From the NCBI GenBank assembly GCA_021732545.1, contig JAKFUW010000275.1:1-9433 (forward strand): a DNA stretch of 9,433 nt. Reading direction: 5' to 3'. Made by a program: the position numbers and the translations under genes. The notes below the pieces were generated by a model that was given only the letters and a program-made list of their open reading frames with translations, was not told where the DNA came from and did not search any database. Positions 5,651 through 9,433 of the stretch are shown here, piece by piece. This DNA is from Alphaproteobacteria bacterium. GTDB taxonomy: Bacteria; Pseudomonadota; Alphaproteobacteria; Rickettsiales; UBA3002. Each line of letters starts with the position of its first letter. The first letter of the stretch is position 1.

Positions 5651-6169
5651 ATGATCAACTATTTTACACTCCTCAATCTGCCTGAATCCTTTGCGCTTGA
5701 TGATGTGGCGTTGCAGCGCGAATATGTGGCCGCGCAAAAACAAACCCACCCTGACAAAATGATTGGTAAATCCGAAAAGGAGCGCGTGGCGGCATTTCAA
5801 CATTCGATGGATGTGAACGATGCCTATGAGGCGCTTAAACACCCGCTGCACCGCGCAGAACATTTATTGGCGCTGCACGATGTTCATGTGAACACCGATG
5901 GCAATGATACCATCAAACCCGATCAGGCATTGCTGATGGAAATCATGCAAATGCGCGAGCAACTTGAAAGTTGCGTGGTGCAATCTGACGCTGCCAAATG
6001 CGTGGCTGATATCCGCACTGCTCTTGCGCATGTAACCGATGATCTGACTGATGCGTTTGCAGAAAAAAACTGGCAAAGTGCTGCGCAACTAACCATCCGC
6101 TTGCGCTATTATACCAAATCGCTCGAAGAGGCGATGGCCATGCAATTTCGCTTGAAAGGCGCGTTATGA
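5651..6169 (+). CDS. hscB: Fe-S co-chaperone HscB (J-domain protein)
   Basis: J-domain co-chaperone that brings IscU to HscA and stimulates its ATPase. The 172-residue protein (E. coli 171) starts MINYFTLLNLPESFALDD, and the J domain holds the HPDK motif at 33-36 followed by NDAYEALKHPLHRAEHLL. The C-terminal region (about 95-170) is helical and acidic, as in the three-helix IscU-binding domain. ATG at 5651 gives the family N-terminus; an in-frame TTG at 5618 would add 11 residues translated from the heptamer array and is unlikely. No good Shine-Dalgarno is seen before it, unusual in this locus, perhaps because the heptamers occupy that space. Confidence 0.95.
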   Translation: MINYFTLLNLPESFALDDVALQREYVAAQKQTHPDKMIGKSEKERVAAFQHSMDVNDAYEALKHPLHRAEHLLALHDVHVNTDGNDTIKPDQALLMEIMQMREQLESCVVQSDAAKCVADIRTALAHVTDDLTDAFAEKNWQSAAQLTIRLRYYTKSLEEAMAMQFRLKGAL

Positions 6170-6182
6170 TATTTTCTTTTCT

Positions 6183-6252
6183 TGTCACCCCGCATTTATT
6201 GCGGGGTCTCCATCCATATTGCACGAGACCCCGCAACGAGTGCGGGGTGACA
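6183..6252. repeat. double-hairpin repeat (GTCACCCCGC type) between hscB and hscA
   Basis: Left arm 6183-6210 and right arm 6225-6252 are inverted copies with 3 mismatches in 28, around a 14-nt centre. Each arm forms its own hairpin: CCCCGCA/TGCGGGG at 6188-6206 and again at 6229-6247, both with 5-nt loops. It starts 13 nt after the hscB stop. There is no T run, so it is not a standard terminator. A second copy of the type lies before fdx. Confidence 0.92.
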
Positions 6253-6272
6253 GAGCATAAAAGAGTTTCATC

Positions 6273-8036
6273 ATGAACCTGATGCAGATCCACGAACCTG
6301 GCCAAACGCCAGACCCGCACGCCGCCGATGAAGGTTTTGCGGTGGGAATCGATTTAGGCACCACACACAGCGTGGTGGCGTTTCACTATAATGGCAACAC
6401 GCAAATCTTGCGCGATGCCGATGGCGAGGCGATCATGCCATCGGTGGTGTCCTACAAAAATGGCGTAACAGTCGGGCGCAAAGCCAAGCAAGATGCAAGC
6501 GCGATTCACTCGATCAAGCGCCACATGCACCATGCGGCAGAACCGATTAACGGCCACTCACCAATCGAAATTTCGGCGGATATTTTGCGCCACATGAAAG
6601 CGCTTGCCGAAACCGCATTGGGCGATGTGGTTACTAAAGCCGTTATCACCGTTCCCGCTTATTTCGATGATGCCGCGCGCACCGCCACGCGTGATGCGGC
6701 GCGCTTAGCTGGGCTGGAGGTGTTGCGCCTGATTAACGAACCAACCGCCGCAGCGCTGGCTTACGGCCTCGATGAAACTATTCAAGGCACTTATGCCATT
6801 TATGATTTTGGTGGCGGCACGTTTGATATTTCCATTTTGAAGTTGGAAGCGGGCGTGTTTCAGGTGTTGGCCACCGGCGGCGATGTGGCGCTAGGCGGCG
6901 ACGATATTGACGCGGCACTGGCCACTCATTTAGGCGTGACGGCGCACGAAGCACGCATAATTAAAGAGTATCTTTCAACACACGCTAACCTCTCGTTTCG
7001 TCATCCTGAACTCGTTTCAGGATCCATTCTTTTATCAGAAACGATGCTGAAACAAGTTCAGCATGACAGTTTCTCAAAAGAGGATTTAAACAAAATAACC
7101 AAACCCTTCATCACTCGCACATTAAATATCTGCGAACAAACCTGCATCGATGCTAAGCTTGATCCCAAAAGCCTTGATGGTGTGGTGCTGGTGGGCGGTT
7201 CTACGCGTATTCCATTGTTGCAAAAGATGGTGGGTGAATGGTTTGGCAAAACGCCGCTGTGCTCGCTCGATCCTGATTTAGTGGTGGCGATGGGGGCCGC
7301 GATTCAGGCGAGTGCGCTCACGCAAGGTGCCGATCATTTATTGCTCGATGTGATACCATTATCGCTCGGGTTAGAAACTATGGGCGGATTGATTGAGAAA
7401 GTGATTCACCGCAATACGCCGATTCCGGTGAGTGCCTCACAGGAATTTACCACCTATCAAGATGGCCAAAGCGCGATGAGCATCCATGTGTTGCAAGGCG
7501 AACGCGAGATGACCGATCAATGCCGGTCGCTAGCCAAATTTACCTTCACCAATATTCCGCCAATGTCTGCAAATCTGGCGCGCATCAAGGTGACGTTCAC
7601 CGTGGATGCCGATGGATTACTTACCGTTTCAGCTGAAGAAACTACCACGGGAACCATCCAGCATATCGAGGTGAAACCCTCTTATGGCCTATCGCTTGAC
7701 GACATTGAAAAAATGCTGATCGAGAGCATGGAAAATGCCCAATCCGATATTATGCAGCGCCTGCTGGTGGAAGCCAGAGTGGAGGCAGAGCGCCTGCTGC
7801 ACGATCTCTATGTCGCCATCCGCGCCGACCGCGATTTGCTGGATCCAGAAGAAAAACGCCAAATTGATGCGGCAATTTCTCGCCTGCAAGATGCGATTTC
7901 AAGCGACAATCGCGATGCTATCGATTATGAAATGCAGCGACTAAACACACTCGCTAACCCTTTTGCCGCACGGCGTATGGACAAAGCCATTGCAAGCGCG
8001 CTGAAAGGTTCGCATATTGACGAAATGAGTTCGTAA
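6273..8036 (+). CDS. hscA: Hsp70-type Fe-S chaperone HscA
   Basis: ATP-dependent chaperone that binds the IscU LPPVK motif and drives cluster release. The 587-residue protein (E. coli 616) begins MNLMQIHEPG, as in HscA. The ATPase domain has phosphate 1 GIDLGTTHS (25-33), VITVPAYFDDAARTATRDAA (124-143), NEPTAAALAYG (155-165), phosphate 2 YDFGGGTFDIS (177-187), LGGDDIDAAL (207-216) and adenosine motif VLVGGSTRIP (305-314). The linker LLLDVIPLSLGLE is at about 356-368, then a beta substrate-binding domain with NTPIPVSASQEFTTYQDGQ and a C-terminal helical lid. Residues 243-265 are foreign: a palindromic repeat read in frame, opening RHPELVSGS and closing MLKQVQHD, within ATPase subdomain IIB. 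All nucleotide motifs flank it intact, so the protein is probably functional. AAGAG at 6261-6265 precedes the ATG. Confidence 0.96.
   Translation: MNLMQIHEPGQTPDPHAADEGFAVGIDLGTTHSVVAFHYNGNTQILRDADGEAIMPSVVSYKNGVTVGRKAKQDASAIHSIKRHMHHAAEPINGHSPIEISADILRHMKALAETALGDVVTKAVITVPAYFDDAARTATRDAARLAGLEVLRLINEPTAAALAYGLDETIQGTYAIYDFGGGTFDISILKLEAGVFQVLATGGDVALGGDDIDAALATHLGVTAHEARIIKEYLSTHANLSFRHPELVSGSILLSETMLKQVQHDSFSKEDLNKITKPFITRTLNICEQTCIDAKLDPKSLDGVVLVGGSTRIPLLQKMVGEWFGKTPLCSLDPDLVVAMGAAIQASALTQGADHLLLDVIPLSLGLETMGGLIEKVIHRNTPIPVSASQEFTTYQDGQSAMSIHVLQGEREMTDQCRSLAKFTFTNIPPMSANLARIKVTFTVDADGLLTVSAEETTTGTIQHIEVKPSYGLSLDDIEKMLIESMENAQSDIMQRLLVEARVEAERLLHDLYVAIRADRDLLDPEEKRQIDAAISRLQDAISSDNRDAIDYEMQRLNTLANPFAARRMDKAIASALKGSHIDEMSS
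7000..7067. repeat. palindromic repeat (GTCATCCTGAA type) inside hscA
   Basis: Left arm 7000-7024 and right arm 7043-7067 are inverted copies with 3 mismatches in 25, with an 18-nt loop. Each arm is also a hairpin by itself. Arms differ from the iscR copy (1417-1503) by one base each. The reading frame crosses the whole element in 23 codons (6999-7067) without a stop, adding a segment to HscA just before SFSKEDLNKI. The left arm is read in the same frame as in iscR, but the right arm is read in a different frame because the loop is 17 nt shorter. Confidence 0.93.
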
Positions 8037-8058
8037 TTATAATAAGAATTCCCAGAAT

Positions 8059-8136
8059 TGTCACCCCGTGCTTGTCACGGGGTCTGGTGAGTGTTACGCA
8101 AACAGTGCCAGACCCCGTCATAAAGACGGGGTGACA
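8059..8136. repeat. double-hairpin repeat (GTCACCCCG type) between hscA and fdx
   Basis: Left arm 8059-8087 and right arm 8108-8136 are inverted copies with 4 mismatches in 29 around a 20-nt centre. Each arm has its own hairpin, ACCCCGTG/CACGGGGT on the left and ACCCCGTC/GACGGGGT on the right. It has the same outer ends (TGTCACCCC...GGGGTGACA) as the repeat at 6183-6252 but a different core. It fills most of the hscA-fdx gap and ends 25 nt before the fdx start. No T run follows. Confidence 0.92.
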
Positions 8137-8160
8137 GGCTTTTGAATAAAGAGAGGACAC

Positions 8161-8493
8161 ATGCCTAAAATCACATTCGTTTACACCGATGGCAACGAGC
8201 AAACATTCGATGCTCCACTTGGCATCTCGCTGCTGGAAGTGGCGCACAAAAACAAGGTGCCACTAGAGGGCGCATGCGAAGGCTCACTGGCCTGTTCCAC
8301 CTGCCATGTGGTGATTGATGAGGCGTTTTATTCCAACTTACCCCCAGCCACAGACGACGAAGAAGACATGCTTGACCTCGCATTCGGGCTCACGCATACT
8401 TCGCGTCTTGGTTGCCAGATTATGGTGACGGACGCTTTGGATGGCCTGCGAGTCATGCTGCCAAGCGCCACGCGCAATATGATGGTCGGTTAA
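8161..8493 (+). CDS. fdx: [2Fe-2S] ferredoxin of the ISC system
   Basis: Small electron carrier, adrenodoxin type, that supplies electrons for cluster assembly on IscU. The 110-residue protein starts MPKITFVYTDGNEQTFDAP and has four cluster cysteines, C39, C45, C48 and C85, in the C-x5-C-x2-C-x36-C spacing of ISC and vertebrate-type ferredoxins (CEGSLACSTC, later RLGCQI). The acidic stretch DDEEDMLDLAFG at 65-76 matches the partner-docking helix of the family. AGAGGA at 8152-8157 gives a strong ribosome site. It ends the recognisable ISC genes; the next gene starts 21 nt downstream. No IscX is seen between them. Confidence 0.96.
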   Translation: MPKITFVYTDGNEQTFDAPLGISLLEVAHKNKVPLEGACEGSLACSTCHVVIDEAFYSNLPPATDDEEDMLDLAFGLTHTSRLGCQIMVTDALDGLRVMLPSATRNMMVG

Positions 8494-8514
8494 TTTTTTT
8501 ATAAGGTTTCTCTC

Positions 8515-9433
8515 ATGAATTCGCCCGAAGCTGCTGCTCCAAAATCCGGTACCATGCGTTTTGTGTTGCCACTATTTTTGGTGATTATTCTGATTGCAGT
8601 GGTGGGCTATATCATCACCACGCAAACGGGCGTGGATAAAAAAATGGTGGAAGAAGCCGTGAAAAATTGGGAAACGCAAGTGGAAGCCTTTGCCAAATCG
8701 CAAGACACTTCTCTCGATTTTACTTATGATTCCATCGAGATGAAAGGCCAAGGGGCTGGCCGCCATGCGGTTCTTATCAACCCCGCGTTTACGCTGGGCG
8801 CGCCTGCCTCTGAGGATGGTGCTGTTTCTGCTGAAAAGCCGATACGTTTTACCACGGCGAAGGCTGAGCTTTTACCGCAATCGATGAGTCTGGATCATGT
8901 GGTGGTTCGTGTGACCGATCCTGTGACGTTCGATTATGATGATGGCCTTAAAGGCCAGCTCACGGCCGATTCCGCGATTGAGTTGGACGTTGAAAAAATC
9001 GAAGAAGGTAAAAACGAATATCTGCAATCGATCATTGCGCTACCCACCCAACTGAACATCGAATCGTTGGCGGAAGGGCAAATCAAAGACAAGCTCACGG
9101 TGCTCAGCGACAAAGGCGGCGAACTCACGATCAAAACCGATTATACCACCCACGAACTGGTGATGTTGGAATCGGATTTAACTCATGTAAAAATCAACGA
9201 TCTCAAAGGTGAATCGTTGCTGACTGTGGCAAAGATGGATATTCTCACCAACAACACCAAGCAAGCCGATGGCACTTATGCGGTGAAAGTGGTCGGCGAT
9301 GTGAAAGAGGTGATGACCAACGAAGAAGACATGCCTTACGGCGCGTTTTCAGCGGCGATTGATATGGCCTATGATGGCCCGATGCCTGATGAAAATGATA
9401 AGGATTTTGATTGGTCAAAAGCAAAAGCTTCGT
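8515..9433 (+). CDS. unrecognised protein with one N-terminal transmembrane segment, C-terminally cut by the window
   Basis: ATG at 8515, preceded by AAGG at about 8503-8506, opens a frame that runs for 306 codons without a stop to the window edge. A short polar N-terminus (MNSPEAAAPKSG) is followed by a hydrophobic helix at about residues 15-36 (VLPLFLVIILIAVVGYII), then a soluble, acidic part that would lie in the periplasm if the helix is an uncleaved anchor. That part has alternating beta-like stretches (IRFTTAKAELLP, SLDHVVVRVTD, ELTIKTDY, LVMLESDLTHVKINDLKGE), suggesting a repetitive beta fold as in DUF945- or AsmA-like proteins; I cannot assign the family. It is only 21 nt after fdx, with no terminator between, so co-transcription is likely, but nothing visible links it to Fe-S chemistry. 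Confidence 0.8.
   Translation, partial: MNSPEAAAPKSGTMRFVLPLFLVIILIAVVGYIITTQTGVDKKMVEEAVKNWETQVEAFAKSQDTSLDFTYDSIEMKGQGAGRHAVLINPAFTLGAPASEDGAVSAEKPIRFTTAKAELLPQSMSLDHVVVRVTDPVTFDYDDGLKGQLTADSAIELDVEKIEEGKNEYLQSIIALPTQLNIESLAEGQIKDKLTVLSDKGGELTIKTDYTTHELVMLESDLTHVKINDLKGESLLTVAKMDILTNNTKQADGTYAVKVVGDVKEVMTNEEDMPYGAFSAAIDMAYDGPMPDENDKDFDWSKAKAS

Noticed and set aside
6183..6252. GC-rich hairpins as intrinsic terminators (also 2644-2745 and 8059-8136)
   Set aside because: No T run follows the stems, and clearly functional pathway genes continue in the same direction; they fit dispersed repeats better.
5943..6320. 125-codon minus-strand frame across the hscB-hscA gap
   Set aside because: It reads through the double-hairpin repeat and both genes' ends; explained by repeat and shadow.
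8491..8500. T run after the fdx stop as a terminator
   Set aside because: Seven T residues are present, but only a very weak stem precedes them and the next gene starts within 21 nt.

Overview
The window carries a nearly complete ISC (iron-sulfur cluster) assembly locus on the + strand, preceded by a divergently oriented hydrolase fragment and followed by a membrane-anchored protein cut by the window edge. Order: alpha/beta hydrolase (-, partial), cysE, iscR, a NifS/IscS-type cysteine desulfurase, iscS, a retropepsin-like gene, iscU, a second retropepsin-like gene, iscA, hscB, hscA, fdx, single-TM protein (partial). The gene order (two tandem desulfurases, an IscR-type regulator, iscU, iscA, hscB, hscA, fdx), the HscA sequence, near-balanced base composition and the abundance of palindromic repeats point to an alphaproteobacterium that relies on ISC, plausibly of Rickettsiales/Holosporales-like or a related lineage. 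This placement is inference from recalled family sequences, not a search.

Region by region: 1-178 is the start of a hydrolase read leftward. 179-304 is a divergent intergenic region with a good sigma70-type promoter for cysE and a dyad between its -35 and -10. cysE and iscR overlap by 17 nt, so cysteine supply and Fe-S sensing are read as one unit. A 211-nt gap (2630-2840) between the desulfurases holds a CCCTCCCC-type double-hairpin repeat and a second promoter with a 25-bp IscR-like dyad, so iscS onward can be controlled separately. From iscS through iscA the genes are packed tightly (gaps of 2 and 20 nt, then two TAATG overlaps). From iscA to fdx the junctions are looser and each contains a repeat: heptamers before hscB and GTCACCCC double hairpins before hscA and before fdx.

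Function: CysE makes O-acetylserine for cysteine synthesis; the desulfurases take sulfur from cysteine; IscU is the scaffold with its C37/C63/C106 and LPPVK motif; IscA is an A-type carrier; HscB/HscA are the dedicated co-chaperone and chaperone that release clusters from IscU; Fdx supplies electrons; IscR senses cluster status.

Two things stand out. First, two paralogous small retropepsin-like proteins (about 39% identical by hand count, alignable without gaps, both with DTG and LLG motifs) sit on either side of iscU, an arrangement I do not recognise from standard ISC operons. Second, a palindromic element reading RHPELVSGS has entered two proteins: it lies in frame inside the HscA ATPase domain, and it forms the C-terminus and stop codon of IscR.
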